NCBI RefSeq assembly: GCF_030063205.1
Contig: NZ_JASISQ010000004.1
Coordinates: 62,001 to 126,000, forward strand
Reading direction: 5' to 3'
Length of the DNA stretch: 64,000 nucleotides
Source of the DNA: Arthrobacter antibioticus
GTDB lineage: Bacteria > Actinomycetota > Actinomycetes > Actinomycetales > Micrococcaceae
Below, piece after piece: positions 1-9,675 of the stretch (its first letter is position 1; each line of letters starts with the position of its first letter). The position numbers were made by a program, and so were the translations under genes. Under the pieces are notes generated by a model. It saw only the letters and a program-made list of their open reading frames with translations. It made no database searches and was not told where the DNA came from.

Positions 1-402
1 CAACTCACGTCCGGTAAATCCTCGGGCTAGACGCACGGCTGTCATGGTTGCTTCGGTACCTGTGGAGACCATCCGCATCCGTTCAACCCCGGAAACCCTG
101 CCCGTGACCAGAGCGGCGAGTTCGCTTTCGGCAGGGGTGGAGGCGCCAAAGCTCAAACCGTGATCAACTGCCGTGTGCACGGCAGCGAGAACCTCTGGGT
201 GGGCGTGACCCAATAGCGCCGGCCCCCAAGAGCAAACAAGGTCAACGTAATCGCGCCCATCTGCGTCAGTGAGGTAGGCGCCCTTGGCGTTGACCATGAA
301 GCGTGGCGTCCCTCCCACGGAGCCAAAGGCGCGTACAGGCGAGTTCACCCCGCCAGGCATGAGGGTCTTGGCGCGGTCAAAAAGTTCCTGCGAGCTTGTC
401 AT
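1..402 (-). CDS. hemL: Glutamate-1-semialdehyde 2,1-aminomutase, N-terminal part (cut by window edge)
   Basis: The first 134 codons are present. The protein begins [18 protein letters not shown] and continues through [16 protein letters not shown] and the [14 protein letters not shown] segment typical of this PLP-dependent class III aminotransferase-like enzyme. HemL isomerises glutamate-1-semialdehyde to 5-aminolevulinate, the second step of the C5 pathway begun by HemA at 8.1 kb. The PLP lysine lies outside the window. It is the last visible gene of the minus-strand heme operon, 43 bases after hemB. The family call is secure from the sequence. Confidence 0.93.
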   Translation of the reverse strand, partial: MTSSQELFDRAKTLMPGGVNSPVRAFGSVGGTPRFMVNAKGAYLTDADGRDYVDLVCSWGPALLGHAHPEVLAAVHTAVDHGLSFGASTPAESELAALVTGRVSGVERMRMVSTGTEATMTAVRLARGFTGREL

Positions 403-445
403 GTAAAATCCTTGCCTCAGTAGGTGAACAACAGAAAAAGAAGTG

Positions 446-1426
446 TTAGTTCTCGCGCAGCCAGCCGGCCAGTTCGGCAGCCCAGTAAGTGAGAATCATG
501 TTTGCCCCGGCACGTTTGATACTCAGCACGGATTCCTCTATGGCTCCGCGACGGTTGATCCAGCCATTGGCTGCGGCGGCCTCAATCATGGCGTATTCCC
601 CCGAGATTTGGTAGGCAGCAACGGGCACCGGGGATATGGCCGCCACATCGGCCAGGATGTCCAAATAGCTCATGGCCGGCTTGACCATGATGATGTCCGC
701 GCCTTCGGCCAGGTCAAGCTCCACCTCGTGAAGGGCCTCCCGGCGGTTACCTGAATCCATTTGGTAGGTGCGTCGATCCCCCTGCAACTGCGAGTCAACA
801 GCTTCGCGGAACGGTCCGTAAAAGGCCGAAGCGTATTTGGCGGCGTAGGCCAAAACGGAAACGTCTTCATACCCTGAGGCGTCCAGCGCCTCGCGAATCA
901 CCGCTACCTGCCCGTCCATCATGCCCGAAGGTGCCACAATATGGGCTCCGGCAGCTGCCTGGGCCACAGCCATCTGAGCGTAAATCTTCAAGGTGGCGTC
1001 ATTGGCAACGTCGCCGTCCTCATCCAAAACCCCGCAGTGCCCATGGTCTGTGAACTCATCCAGGCAAAGATCACTCATAATGACAAGGTCATCTCCCACG
1101 GCCGCCCGTACATCCGCAATGGCCTTGTTCAGCACACCTAAGGGGTCCACCCCGGCTGAGCCATTCGCGTCGCGAACGGCAGGGATGCCAAAAATCATGA
1201 TGCCGCCAAGCCCCAGCGCGACTGCCTGGTGCGCGGCCGCCACCAGCGACGCCGTCGTGTGCTGGAAAACTCCTGGCATGGACGTGATCGCTTTAGGCTC
1301 GATCAGGTCTTCGCGGATGAACACCGGCAGAATCAGGTCCGACGGCGTGAGCGAGTATTCGCTGACAAGACGACGCATGGCTGGGGTTGTGCGCAGGCGG
1401 CGCGGACGGTGCTGGGGAAAGCTCAT
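446..1426 (-). CDS. hemB: Delta-aminolevulinic acid dehydratase (porphobilinogen synthase)
   Basis: A 326-residue protein, the usual length for HemB. It condenses two 5-aminolevulinate molecules to porphobilinogen in the cytoplasm. It starts [20 protein letters not shown], and has the Schiff-base lysine regions [14 protein letters not shown] (about 195-208) and [10 protein letters not shown] (about 246-255). The metal-site region reads [15 protein letters not shown] (about 118-132). The cysteine content of this segment suggests a partial rather than full zinc site, but I did not model it. It follows hemD by 14 bases on the minus strand and precedes hemL, consistent with one operon. Confidence 0.95.
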   Translation of the reverse strand: MSFPQHRPRRLRTTPAMRRLVSEYSLTPSDLILPVFIREDLIEPKAITSMPGVFQHTTASLVAAAHQAVALGLGGIMIFGIPAVRDANGSAGVDPLGVLNKAIADVRAAVGDDLVIMSDLCLDEFTDHGHCGVLDEDGDVANDATLKIYAQMAVAQAAAGAHIVAPSGMMDGQVAVIREALDASGYEDVSVLAYAAKYASAFYGPFREAVDSQLQGDRRTYQMDSGNRREALHEVELDLAEGADIIMVKPAMSYLDILADVAAISPVPVAAYQISGEYAMIEAAAANGWINRRGAIEESVLSIKRAGANMILTYWAAELAGWLREN

Positions 1427-1440
1427 GGTGACTCCGTAAA

Positions 1441-2328
1441 TTACTGGGTGTGAAAATTAGTGTGGGCTTGGGCCAGTGCGGCCACGATGCCTTCGGGGGT
1501 GGGGTGTTTGGCGGTGGCGGCCACGCGCAGCCCTAACCGATGGGCTTCGAGCTGCGTTGGCTGCCCAATGGCAATAACCAGGCAGTTGTCTGTCAGGGGT
1601 GCCATGGTTTCGGCTACCCTGCGGGCGGCACTTCCGGAGGCAAGTACGACGGCGCCAATGGCTCCCGCCGCAATCTCACCTGCCGCTTGAGCTGGGGTGA
1701 GCACCGGGTAGCCCGCATTGGTGTGCCCCTGTGAGTTATTTAGTGTTGCCTGCAGGCGCAGTTCCGCCTTGGCCGGGAAGTGCACCGTTTGGTAGGCCGT
1801 GACTATTTCGCTGTCCCAGCCCTTCGCGTTCATGCCTGTCACAAGCGTGGCTTCAGCGAGATTCGATTGCGGCAACAGTATCTTGTTGTTGCTGCTTAGT
1901 GAGAGTGTGTTTGGCTCAAATTCAGGCCACAAATCTACCAGTCCGGCGGCCGACTGGATATCCACAGGGGCTAGTTCCGCATGGATTCCTTCGGCCGCCA
2001 AAACCGCAGCTGACGTTGGCCCAATCGTGGCCACGGATGTCCCGGCCGGAATCAGCTCACTCAAGGAAGTCCCGGCCCCTTCACACCATTGCTTCAATGC
2101 CCGCACGGTGGTGATGGAGCTGATCACCAACCACCTGTAATCCCCCGCGGAGAGGCGCCTCAGAGCCGCCCCCAAGGCGTCATTATCTGCAACCTCAAAG
2201 TCAATCACGGGAACCAAAACCGGCTCGGCACCGGCCGCGGCCAGGGCATCAGCCAAGGCGCCGGCCCGGTCCGGGCTGCGAGTGATGGCCACGCGCAATC
2301 CGTCCAGTGGCCCGCGGAGGATCGTCAC
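1441..2328 (-). CDS. hemD: Uroporphyrinogen-III synthase
   Basis: A 295-residue HemD-family protein. It cyclises hydroxymethylbilane with inversion of ring D to give uroporphyrinogen III. The family is poorly conserved. Recognisable parts are the N-terminal [20 protein letters not shown], the [13 protein letters not shown] segment (about 64-76), [15 protein letters not shown] (about 98-112) and the C-terminal [20 protein letters not shown] (about 250-270). The start codon overlaps the hemC stop by 4 bases, showing translational coupling with its substrate-producing partner. Position between hemC and hemB strongly supports the call. Confidence 0.9.
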   Translation of the reverse strand: MTILRGPLDGLRVAITRSPDRAGALADALAAAGAEPVLVPVIDFEVADNDALGAALRRLSAGDYRWLVISSITTVRALKQWCEGAGTSLSELIPAGTSVATIGPTSAAVLAAEGIHAELAPVDIQSAAGLVDLWPEFEPNTLSLSSNNKILLPQSNLAEATLVTGMNAKGWDSEIVTAYQTVHFPAKAELRLQATLNNSQGHTNAGYPVLTPAQAAGEIAAGAIGAVVLASGSAARRVAETMAPLTDNCLVIAIGQPTQLEAHRLGLRVAATAKHPTPEGIVAALAQAHTNFHTQ

Positions 2329-3320
2329 TTGGTAGGGCCTGCCAGGTCTGCAAAGTCGCCAGCGCCACCAGCGAGAAGCTCCTCAGCAAGTTCGATCCCC
2401 AAAAGCGTGGCCCCAACGGTGGTGAGACCATCGGTGGCCTTTTTCAAGCGCAACGAACGCACACCGTCAAGGGAGACAACCACAGTTTCGAGATAGAGCA
2501 TAGAACCTTTACGGTGTGCCAACGCACCAACAGGTGCGCTGCAACCAGCTTCCAGACGCGCCAGAAGCGCACGCTCGGCCGTCACAGCTAGGCGGGAGTC
2601 GTTATCATCCACAGCTGCCAGCGACTGTCCCAAAACCTCAGAAAGGTCGGTATCGGCAGAACGACATTCAAGGGCCAGTGCCCCTTGACCGGGCGCCGGA
2701 AGCATCACCTCCGTGTCCAGGAATTCAGTGACGGTATCCAGACGGTCAATCCGGCTCAACCCTGCCGCCGCTAGTACCACCGCGTCTAGGTCGCCAATTT
2801 TGCCGGGGACGGCTGCTACTGCGGGGTTCCCGGGCAGGCCAGGTACTCGGGCCAGGCGAGTGTCAACATTGCCGCGGATATCCACGATCTTTAAGTCTTT
2901 CCGGTACGCCAACAATTGCGCTGCACGGCGCGGGGAACCCGTACCTACAGTTGCTCCCTGCGGCAGTTGTCCCAGGCTCAAGCCGTCGCGGGAGCACAGG
3001 GCATCGCGGAAGTCGGCACGGAGGGGCACCGCGGCCAGAGTTAAACCAGGCACAGCCGCTGTTGGCAGGTCTTTCAAGGAGTGCACTGCAACGTCAACAC
3101 GACCGTCCAAAACGGCGGATCGCAGTTCGGCCGCGAACACGCCGGTGCCACCCATTTGGGACAACGGCCCGGTCAGGATGTCACCGTCGGTTTTGATAGG
3201 CACCAGTTCGGCAGCAAAACCACCAACCGCGCTGAGCTGATCGGTGATTTGTCCGCTTTGGCTCAGGGCCAGACGGCTACCGCGGGTCCCAATTTTTACA
3301 TGAGTCATTACTTCAGCCAT
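2325..3320 (-). CDS. hemC: Hydroxymethylbilane synthase (porphobilinogen deaminase)
   Basis: A 331-residue cytoplasmic enzyme that polymerises four porphobilinogens into hydroxymethylbilane. The N-terminus VKIGTRGSRLALSQSGQ is diagnostic. The HSLKDLPT motif (about 80-87) and TGSPRRAAQLL (about 124-134) bind substrate. The cysteine in LEAGCSAPVGA (about residue 256) carries the dipyrromethane cofactor. A second in-frame ATG lies four codons in (3308) and is an equally possible start. It overlaps hemD by 4 bases and lies 5 bases downstream of cpfC. Confidence 0.95.
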   Translation of the reverse strand: MAEVMTHVKIGTRGSRLALSQSGQITDQLSAVGGFAAELVPIKTDGDILTGPLSQMGGTGVFAAELRSAVLDGRVDVAVHSLKDLPTAAVPGLTLAAVPLRADFRDALCSRDGLSLGQLPQGATVGTGSPRRAAQLLAYRKDLKIVDIRGNVDTRLARVPGLPGNPAVAAVPGKIGDLDAVVLAAAGLSRIDRLDTVTEFLDTEVMLPAPGQGALALECRSADTDLSEVLGQSLAAVDDNDSRLAVTAERALLARLEAGCSAPVGALAHRKGSMLYLETVVVSLDGVRSLRLKKATDGLTTVGATLLGIELAEELLAGGAGDFADLAGPTK

Positions 3321-3325
3321 GGAAG

Positions 3326-4501
3326 TTAGGAATCTCCCTGAGCGCCGGCACCAACAAGGCCTACACCCACAGTGCTACCCACTTCGGAAATAGCGGGTTT
3401 TTCGCCACGGAAGTTGGCACAGCAGCCCGGGTTGCAGATGTCATACCAGGGTCCAAGATCGGTCATGGCGGGCCGGTCGGTGATGTGATTTTCAATGGTT
3501 CGTTCGCAGATCAGGTCTACCAGACCCTCAACGAACTTTTGGTGCGTGCTTGGTGTGGGCGCCCGGTCAAAGGCCAGGCCCAGTTCGGCGCACGTCTCCT
3601 TGGCTTCTGTATCTAGATCCCAGAGGACTTCCATATGGTCGCTAATAAAGCCCAGCGGAACCACCACTACACCGGCAATCCCGGCAGCCGCTTTTTCAGC
3701 CAGGGCGTCATTGATATCTGGTTCCAACCACGGCACATGCGGTGCACCGGAGCGGGACTGGTATACCAGTGACCACTCCTGTTCAGGGTCAACTCTTGCC
3801 ATGATGGCCTCAGCGTTGGCGAGGTGCTGCGCCACATAGGCGGAGTCCTGCTCAAAGCTGCGTGGCTGAAGTTCCGAGCGGCCAGCCGCTTCAGCATCCC
3901 GGGTGGGAATGGAGTGCGTGGCAAACATGACGTGCACGGGTGCCTCAGGTGTGCCGGCGGCGGCCAGTTCCTGGCGAACTTTCGCAAGCGATGCAGCCGT
4001 TCCCTCAATGAATGGCTCCACAAATCCGGGGTGGTCAAAATATTGGCGAATTTTATCCACTGCCAGTTTGCCATCCAGCCCTGTTTCGGTCAGCGCAATG
4101 CCAATATCTTCGCGGTATTGGCGGCAGCTGGAGTAACAGGAGTAAACACTCGTGGTGAGCATCAGAAGTCGGCGGTGACCGGCGTCGTACGCATCCTTCA
4201 GCACTGCGGGGATGTAGGGATCCCAGTTACGGTTGCCCCACAGAACCGGCAAGTCAATATTGCGGGCAGCCAGTTCAGCTTCCAGGGCAGCCTTGAGCGC
4301 GCGGTTTTGCGCATTGATGGGGCTGATCCCGCCATTGGCGCGGTAGTGATGGCTCACCGCTTCAAGGCGCTCATCCGGGATGCCTCGGCCGCGGGTGACA
4401 TTGCGCAGGAAGGGCAGAACGTCATCCTGGCCCTCGGGACCGCCAAAGGAGGCCAGGAGGATCGCGTCGTATTGTTTGGGGGCTACTACTCGGTTACTCA
4501 C
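3326..4501 (-). CDS. cpfC: Coproporphyrin ferrochelatase
   Basis: A 391-residue ferrochelatase-family enzyme (also named hemH). It has the N-terminal YDAILLASFGGPEGQDDVLPFL, the metal-site histidine in MFATHSIPTRD (about 195-205) and the glutamate-containing SGAPHVPWLEPDI segment (about 250-265). The C-terminal CNPGCCANF motif (about 356-364) matches the cysteine cluster that ligates a [2Fe-2S] centre in actinobacterial ferrochelatases. Because chdC and cgoX are adjacent, the substrate is inferred to be coproporphyrin III rather than protoporphyrin IX. It overlaps chdC by 4 bases. Confidence 0.93.
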   Translation of the reverse strand: MSNRVVAPKQYDAILLASFGGPEGQDDVLPFLRNVTRGRGIPDERLEAVSHHYRANGGISPINAQNRALKAALEAELAARNIDLPVLWGNRNWDPYIPAVLKDAYDAGHRRLLMLTTSVYSCYSSCRQYREDIGIALTETGLDGKLAVDKIRQYFDHPGFVEPFIEGTAASLAKVRQELAAAGTPEAPVHVMFATHSIPTRDAEAAGRSELQPRSFEQDSAYVAQHLANAEAIMARVDPEQEWSLVYQSRSGAPHVPWLEPDINDALAEKAAAGIAGVVVVPLGFISDHMEVLWDLDTEAKETCAELGLAFDRAPTPSTHQKFVEGLVDLICERTIENHITDRPAMTDLGPWYDICNPGCCANFRGEKPAISEVGSTVGVGLVGAGAQGDS

Positions 4502-5193
4502 TTCAGGACCTCGGCAATCTCGGAAGCGTCAATGCGACGGCCCGTGTAGAAAGGAATTTCATCACGCACATGCAGGCGGGCATCGGTGCCACGCAGGGTG
4601 CGCATCATGTCAACAAGATCGGTTAGCTCATCGGCTTCCAGGCCGAGCAGCCATTCCCAGTCGCCCAAGGCGAAGGCCGACACTGTGTTTGCCAAAACCT
4701 GCGGGTAATCGCGCCCCAGCATGCCGTGGTCTCGCAACATGCGGCTGCGGTCTTCGGAAGGCAAGATGTACCAGTCGTAAGAGCGCACAAACGGGTAAAC
4801 GCAGACCCAGTTCTTTGGTTCTTTGGCGCTCATGTAGGACGGGGCGTGGCTCTTGGCGAACTCGGCCTCGCGGTGAACGCCCATGGCTGACCAGGCAATT
4901 TCCGTGCTGGCGAACAAACCCAACCGCCGGATGCTGCGCACAGCTCGCTGCAAGCCCTGCGCATCGGCACCGACAAGCCAAACCATCACGTCCGCGTCGT
5001 TGCGCATAGCGGATACATCGTAGCTGCCGCGCAAGGTGATGCTCTCGGCGGCCAGGGATGCTTCAAGTGCCTCAAATTCGGCAACCTCAGCGGCCCCTCC
5101 AGCGAAGGATCCCGTGCGCTTGAAAACGGTCCAGAGGGTGAACGGAGTCTCGGCGGGAGTTTTGGTGACAGATTCTACGTTTGTGTGGCTCAT
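4498..5193 (-). CDS. chdC: Coproheme decarboxylase
   Basis: A 231-residue HemQ/ChdC-family protein, the terminal enzyme of the coproporphyrin-dependent heme pathway. It decarboxylates two propionates of coproheme to vinyl groups. It has PFTLWTVFKRTG near the start, WSAMGVHREAEF in the middle and the conserved YPFVRSYDWYILP segment (about 139-151), which holds the catalytic tyrosine of the Gram-positive family. I chose the ATG at 5193 (MSHTNVESV); an ATG four codons upstream (5205) is possible. Longer frames would run into cgoX and are unlikely. It overlaps cpfC by 4 bases. Confidence 0.92.
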   Translation of the reverse strand: MSHTNVESVTKTPAETPFTLWTVFKRTGSFAGGAAEVAEFEALEASLAAESITLRGSYDVSAMRNDADVMVWLVGADAQGLQRAVRSIRRLGLFASTEIAWSAMGVHREAEFAKSHAPSYMSAKEPKNWVCVYPFVRSYDWYILPSEDRSRMLRDHGMLGRDYPQVLANTVSAFALGDWEWLLGLEADELTDLVDMMRTLRGTDARLHVRDEIPFYTGRRIDASEIAEVLK

Positions 5194-5266
5194 GGTTTCT
5201 AGCATGCCCCTATTCGGTCTCAAAGTTAAAATTACCTTCTCTACATTGCGTAGAAAGTGAGGAACG

Positions 5267-6844
5267 TTACATTCTGCTTGAGCTGTCAATGACAGCCCGA
5301 ATTTGCCGCCGCGTGCCGCTGACCACGGCCGCCAGCCCGTTGCCACTCAACCATCCGCCGGTCAGTGCCAGGCCGGGGACCTCATTGGCCAGCATATGGA
5401 TCTGGGCCATCTTTGCCTGATGCCCGACGGCGGCAAACGGCAAGGCGCCCTGCCACCGGATAATATCCGCACCCAGAACATCCGACTCGGTCACCGGCAC
5501 ACCCAGAAGGGCGGAGGCGTCCGCCAACGCTGTGGGGATCAAGTCTTCCTCCCTGAGAGTCTTGGGTGTCAGACGCACGGCATCCGAGGCCTTGACTCCG
5601 GCCCGGCCGTAAGAAAGCCGAATGACGTGGGTTCCCGGGCCGGTGGAATTGCCCAGCCACTCCCATTTCGCTGTTGCATGAGTCAACGCCTTGGCTTTGA
5701 TCCCTGCAACACCGGGGGCTACAAGCACGCCCGTGCCTCGGGGAGCAGAATCAAGTTCTGGCACATCAACCACCAGCGTGACAAGGCGAATATCGGGCCC
5801 AGCGGCTGGCGCCAGGGGCAGCAGGTGCGGCAACTCCGCACTCAAAAGCTGCACAGCTGTGGGCCCATCCGTAGAGACCACCAGCAACTCCGCCGCCTCA
5901 AAACCTTGCTCGGTGCCATGCTCCCACTCCACGATCCAACGGGAGTCTCCACCGCCGTCGTACACCGGGTCCGAGGCTTTCGCGGCAGCCGTAGCGAGCG
6001 CAGAACTTTCCCCGCCCGTGGCTTCGGAGGGTCCGGTGTCACCACGGTATACCGCCCTGATCCGGTGACCTGCATGCATGGCTACGCCCGCCTCACGCAG
6101 CTGCGCCACCAGCGTGGTAACCAGAGTGTGCATGCCGCCGTCGAGCCCGCCAACAGCGGAACCGGGCTTGCTGCCACCTGCCCGCTGCGCAGCCACGGCT
6201 GCGGCCAAAGAACCGTGTTCCCGGATGCCGGCACGCAGGCCCGGCGCCACCATGTCCACATCCAACAGTTCAGGATCGGCCGAGTGCACCCCTGCCACCA
6301 CGGGGGCCACCAACCGCTCAAGCACCCGCTTGCCCATGCGCGCCCGGACAAGCTCGGCAATGCTTGACACGGCCTCGGTGGTGCCAATGTTCACAGGCAT
6401 TTTGGCGTCCAACGCCGCCCGAAGTACCCCAGAGGCACCCAGCGCCGTGCGGACTTCGGGCGCGCTGAGGTCAGAAGGGATGCCCAGCACTCCGGTTCGA
6501 GGAAGCGGCACGGGACCATCCGGGAGCCACACCCACGCCCCAGCCGGGTTCGGCGTGACTATTTTATCGGCCAACCCAAGCTCTGCAGCCAGCTCAGCCA
6601 CTGCCGTGTTCCGGGTCGCGAATGAGTCCGCACCCGCATCCAACACCACCCCGGCCACCTCATGTTGGGCCACGCACCCACCCCAGGTGGCAGCGGCGTC
6701 GTAAATACTCACTTGGAAACCGGCACCCTGCAGATCCTTCGCGGCAAGCAAACCTGAGATGCCGCCGCCCACAACTACTGCTTGATTCGGCGCCGGGTGG
6801 CTCTGCGGCTTATGGGCTTTGGCAGCAATTTTGCGGTTTTCCAT
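5267..6844 (-). CDS. cgoX: Coproporphyrinogen III oxidase, flavin-dependent
   Basis: A 525-residue flavoprotein of the HemY/HemG protoporphyrinogen oxidase family, longer than the roughly 470 residues usual. The N-terminus has the FAD-binding VVVGGGISGLLAAKDLQ (about 24-40) followed by an acidic strand end, and the C-terminal FAD segment LALTGGWLSGNGLAAVVSG (about 493-511). A low-complexity insertion about residues 270-300 (GPSEATGGESSALATAAAKA) accounts for part of the extra length. With chdC and cpfC next to it, the inferred reaction is oxidation of coproporphyrinogen III to coproporphyrin III. A 73-base gap separates it from chdC. Confidence 0.92.
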   Translation of the reverse strand: MENRKIAAKAHKPQSHPAPNQAVVVGGGISGLLAAKDLQGAGFQVSIYDAAATWGGCVAQHEVAGVVLDAGADSFATRNTAVAELAAELGLADKIVTPNPAGAWVWLPDGPVPLPRTGVLGIPSDLSAPEVRTALGASGVLRAALDAKMPVNIGTTEAVSSIAELVRARMGKRVLERLVAPVVAGVHSADPELLDVDMVAPGLRAGIREHGSLAAAVAAQRAGGSKPGSAVGGLDGGMHTLVTTLVAQLREAGVAMHAGHRIRAVYRGDTGPSEATGGESSALATAAAKASDPVYDGGGDSRWIVEWEHGTEQGFEAAELLVVSTDGPTAVQLLSAELPHLLPLAPAAGPDIRLVTLVVDVPELDSAPRGTGVLVAPGVAGIKAKALTHATAKWEWLGNSTGPGTHVIRLSYGRAGVKASDAVRLTPKTLREEDLIPTALADASALLGVPVTESDVLGADIIRWQGALPFAAVGHQAKMAQIHMLANEVPGLALTGGWLSGNGLAAVVSGTRRQIRAVIDSSSRM

Positions 6845-6889
6845 GGTGTCCCTTACAGCTGGTTCGGGTATGGCGGGTACAGGTTGGTG

Positions 6890-7945
6890 CTAGATGGAGT
6901 GAACAAGCTCCACCAGGCGGGTCAGCACCGTCGGGTCTGTGTCCGGCGGCACTCCATGACCTAAGTTCAGCACATGTGAGGGCGCTGTGGAGCCCGCAGC
7001 AATAACTTCACGAGCGTGCGCCTCAAGCACCTCCCACGGCGCGCTGAGCAGCGCCGGATCGATATTGCCCTGTAGGGGAACGTTGCCACCCAGACGACGG
7101 TTGGCCTCATCAAGGGGCAGGCGGTAGTCCACGCCCATAACGTCCACACCAACATTGTGCATAGCGCCCAAGAGTTCGCCGGTCCCTGTACCGAAGTGGA
7201 TCAGGGGAACACCCAGGTCACGGACATGATCCAAGGCCCTGGCCGACGCCGGGGCAACATGTTCGGTGTAGTCGGCAAGCCCCAGCGACCCGGCCCAGGA
7301 ATCGAAAAGTTGGCCAGCGCTAGCACCGGCTTCGATCTGCGCGCGCAAGAACTTCCCGGACGCGTCAGCTGCCCAGTTCATCAGTTCAGCCCATAGTTCG
7401 GGGCGGGCATGCATCATGGTCCGCGGCCCAAGGTGGTCGCGGGAGGGGCGGCCTTCAACCATGTAGGCGGCCACCGTGAACGGGGCTCCGGCAAAGCCAA
7501 TCAGTGGGGTACTACCCAGCTCCGCCACTGTTAGGGCCACTGCCTCGCGGATGGGATCCAACGAGGAATCGCTCATCTCAGGCAGGTTCGCAATGTCTTC
7601 TGCGGTGCGGATGGGTTTGTCCAAAACCGGGCCCACGCCGGGAACAATGTCCACACCGACGCCAGCAAGCTTAAGCGGAATGACAATGTCGGAAAAGAAA
7701 ATGGCGGCGTCAACATCGTGGCGGCGTACGGGCTGGAGCGTAATTTCGGCTGCCATGGCCGGCTTCAGGCAGGATTCCAGCATGGTGGTGCCCACGCGCA
7801 GTTCACGGTATTCAGGCAGCGATCGTCCGGCTTGGCGCATGAACCAAATAGGGCGGCGGCTAGGTGTGCCACCCCGGTAGGCCGTGATCAGGGGGGAATT
7901 GGCGGTGCGGCCATCCATCATGGGGTGGCTTGGGCTCAGTGTCAT
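6890..7945 (-). CDS. hemE: Uroporphyrinogen decarboxylase
   Basis: A 351-residue HemE with the diagnostic N-terminal PIWFMRQAGRSLPEYR (about 30-45), the FFSDIVIPLKLAGVGVDI active-site aspartate region (about 79-96) and GFAGAPFTVAAYMVEG (about 147-162). It removes four acetate carboxyls from uroporphyrinogen III to give coproporphyrinogen III. I chose the start at 7945 (MTLSPSHPMM) because it fits family length; an upstream frame would add 36 residues with no homology-like features. It is the first gene of the minus-strand heme operon, divergent from hemA. Confidence 0.94.
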   Translation of the reverse strand: MTLSPSHPMMDGRTANSPLITAYRGGTPSRRPIWFMRQAGRSLPEYRELRVGTTMLESCLKPAMAAEITLQPVRRHDVDAAIFFSDIVIPLKLAGVGVDIVPGVGPVLDKPIRTAEDIANLPEMSDSSLDPIREAVALTVAELGSTPLIGFAGAPFTVAAYMVEGRPSRDHLGPRTMMHARPELWAELMNWAADASGKFLRAQIEAGASAGQLFDSWAGSLGLADYTEHVAPASARALDHVRDLGVPLIHFGTGTGELLGAMHNVGVDVMGVDYRLPLDEANRRLGGNVPLQGNIDPALLSAPWEVLEAHAREVIAAGSTAPSHVLNLGHGVPPDTDPTVLTRLVELVHSI

Positions 7946-8107
7946 GGCACCACCATACAGAGCGAATCTGGGGCTATCTTGTGCACAAACTGTCACCGTG
8001 GCGCTCATTCGAAAGTTCACCATGTCAGCGGAATCACAGTTTCTTAGTGACATATTAGGGTTGCCTGTCCATAAACCATCAGGTTAAGGGTCTACCATAT
8101 TGAAATT

Positions 8108-9469
8108 GTGGTTCTCTTTTCTCTTGTTGCCTCGCACACCGCCATTGACTTGGAAACCGTTGCCCGCCTAAGCGTCGGCGCCGCGGCAGTCAGTGCTGAA
8201 ATTGTGGAAAAAAACAACCCAGTCGCCGGCATGGTGACATTAGCCACGTGCAACCGCTACGAGCTCTATGTCCACGCCCGCAGCGCTGAGGAAGTCGAGT
8301 CTGCTCGCAGTTCACTCATTGAATCCGTTAGCCGGCACTCGGGTTTGGCGGAGGCCCAAGTATCCCTGGCCCTTTCCACACTGCACTCCGACGCAGTCCC
8401 CCGGCATCTTTTTGCCGTGAGCACTGGGCTGGAGTCAGCGGTTGTAGGAGAACGCGAGATTGCCGGCCAGGTTAGGCGGGCCCTGAGCATGGCGCAGGAT
8501 CTGGGCGTCACCACGGCCCCGCTGGTCAGACTTTTTCAAGCCGCAGCCAAGACCGCCAAGGATGTAGGTGCCCAAACGGCACTCGGGCGCAGGGGCATGT
8601 CGATTGTCTCCGTTGCCTTGGATCTTGCCGCTGAACTCCAAGACTTAACTCCGAAACTTTCTCCGGCTAGCATCATTGTGGCCGACGTGCTTTCTGAGGC
8701 CGGTTCCCTGACAGGGAAATCAGCTGTGCTGTTCGGCACCGGCGCCTATGCGGGTGCCGCGATGGCGCAGCTGAGGCAGCGCGGATGTTCAGATATTTCC
8801 GTCTACTCAGCTTCTGGCCGCGCTGAGACGTTCGTGGCTTCACGCGGCGGCACTGCTCTGGATAATGACTCCTTAGGCGAGGCCGTTGCACAGGCTTCGC
8901 TCCTGGTTGGCTGCAGCGGATCAGATCACCAGCTCTCGCGAGCTGATCTGGCGGCCATGCGCCGTGACAGCTCCCACCAACTCACAGCCATCGATCTTGC
9001 GCTGACGCACGACTTTGCCCCTGACATTGCAGACCTTTCCGGCGTTGACTTGCTGACACTTGAAACTGTGCGTCAAGCAGCTCCCGCCGAACAAGCGGCA
9101 ACATTGGCGGACGCCTCCGCCATGGTTGCCGATGCCACCTTGAACTTTGAGCAGTCTCAAAACGCCCGTTCACTGGACCACGCCATCGTGGCACTGCGCC
9201 GTCACACCATGTCAGTTCTTGACGATGAACTTGCCAAAGTTCGCAAACAGCACGGTTGTTCGGCCGCAACCCAAGAAGTTGAATTTGCTATGCGCCGGAT
9301 GGTCAAGCAGCTCCTGCATGTGCCAACTGTTCGCGCCAAGGAACTGGCAGCCACCGGAGACTCCGAGAGCTACCTAGCGGCTCTGGATGCCCTGTATGGA
9401 TTGAAGATCTCTCCTGAGGTCATTGGCCTAGCCGTGACCGATCGAATCGGCGACGAAGCCGCAGGCTAA
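8108..9469 (+). CDS. hemA: Glutamyl-tRNA reductase
   Basis: A 453-residue enzyme starting at GTG. It reduces the activated glutamate of Glu-tRNA to glutamate-1-semialdehyde and is the committed step of heme synthesis in the C5 pathway. The catalytic cysteine lies in [11 protein letters not shown] (about 43-53). The [19 protein letters not shown] segment (about 103-121) and the NADPH-domain [14 protein letters not shown] (about 209-222) are clear. The C-terminal dimerisation helices follow. It diverges from hemE across 162 bases, so one intergenic region can control entry and late steps together. No strong Shine-Dalgarno is visible. Confidence 0.94.
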   Translation: MVLFSLVASHTAIDLETVARLSVGAAAVSAEIVEKNNPVAGMVTLATCNRYELYVHARSAEEVESARSSLIESVSRHSGLAEAQVSLALSTLHSDAVPRHLFAVSTGLESAVVGEREIAGQVRRALSMAQDLGVTTAPLVRLFQAAAKTAKDVGAQTALGRRGMSIVSVALDLAAELQDLTPKLSPASIIVADVLSEAGSLTGKSAVLFGTGAYAGAAMAQLRQRGCSDISVYSASGRAETFVASRGGTALDNDSLGEAVAQASLLVGCSGSDHQLSRADLAAMRRDSSHQLTAIDLALTHDFAPDIADLSGVDLLTLETVRQAAPAEQAATLADASAMVADATLNFEQSQNARSLDHAIVALRRHTMSVLDDELAKVRKQHGCSAATQEVEFAMRRMVKQLLHVPTVRAKELAATGDSESYLAALDALYGLKISPEVIGLAVTDRIGDEAAG

Positions 9470-9489
9470 CCTCTCCCACCCTGTTGAGG

Positions 9490-9617
9490 TTGGAGATAAC
9501 CACACCCCCACCCCGCCGAGGTTGGAGATCATGACGTCTGCGCCCCGCCGAGATTGGAGATCACCACACCCCCACCCCGCCGAGATTGGAGATCATGACG
9601 TCTGATTTCATACACCC
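9490..9617. repeat. Four-unit tandem repeat, period 32 bases
   Basis: TTGGAGAT recurs at 9490, 9522, 9554 and 9586, exactly 32 bases apart. Units 1 and 3 continue with ACCACACCCCCACC-like sequence and units 2 and 4 with CATGACGTCTG, so the array is a duplicated 64-base dimer. It fills the space between convergent hemA and the MoeZ-like gene. There is no constant-repeat/variable-spacer pattern, so it is not CRISPR. Confidence 0.9.
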
Positions 9618-9642
9618 TCCCACCGCTGACCAGCAGTTCGCG

Positions 9643-9663
9643 CCGAGGTGTCATTATCTCCAA
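9643..9663 (-). repeat. Inverted copy of the dispersed 19-base core
   Basis: On the minus strand this reads TTGGAGATAATGACACCTC, the same 19 bases that occur twice downstream of pepP (47.6 kb). It lies 12 bases before the stop of the MoeZ-like gene and is related to the first bases of the 32-base array next to it but in the opposite orientation. Confidence 0.85.
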
Positions 9664-9675
9664 TGTCAACGTCGG

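Noticed and set aside
4498-5346. 282-residue version of chdC
   Set aside because: It would run 80 bases into cgoX; 231 residues fits the family.
7979-7988. TTGTGCACAA between hemE and hemA as a Rex operator
   Set aside because: Rex sites have the half-sites eight bases apart; here they abut. It may still be a palindrome of another regulator, but there is nothing to support it.
9490-9617. Possible CRISPR array
   Set aside because: Units alternate between two related half-types with no variable spacers, no leader and no cas genes in the window.
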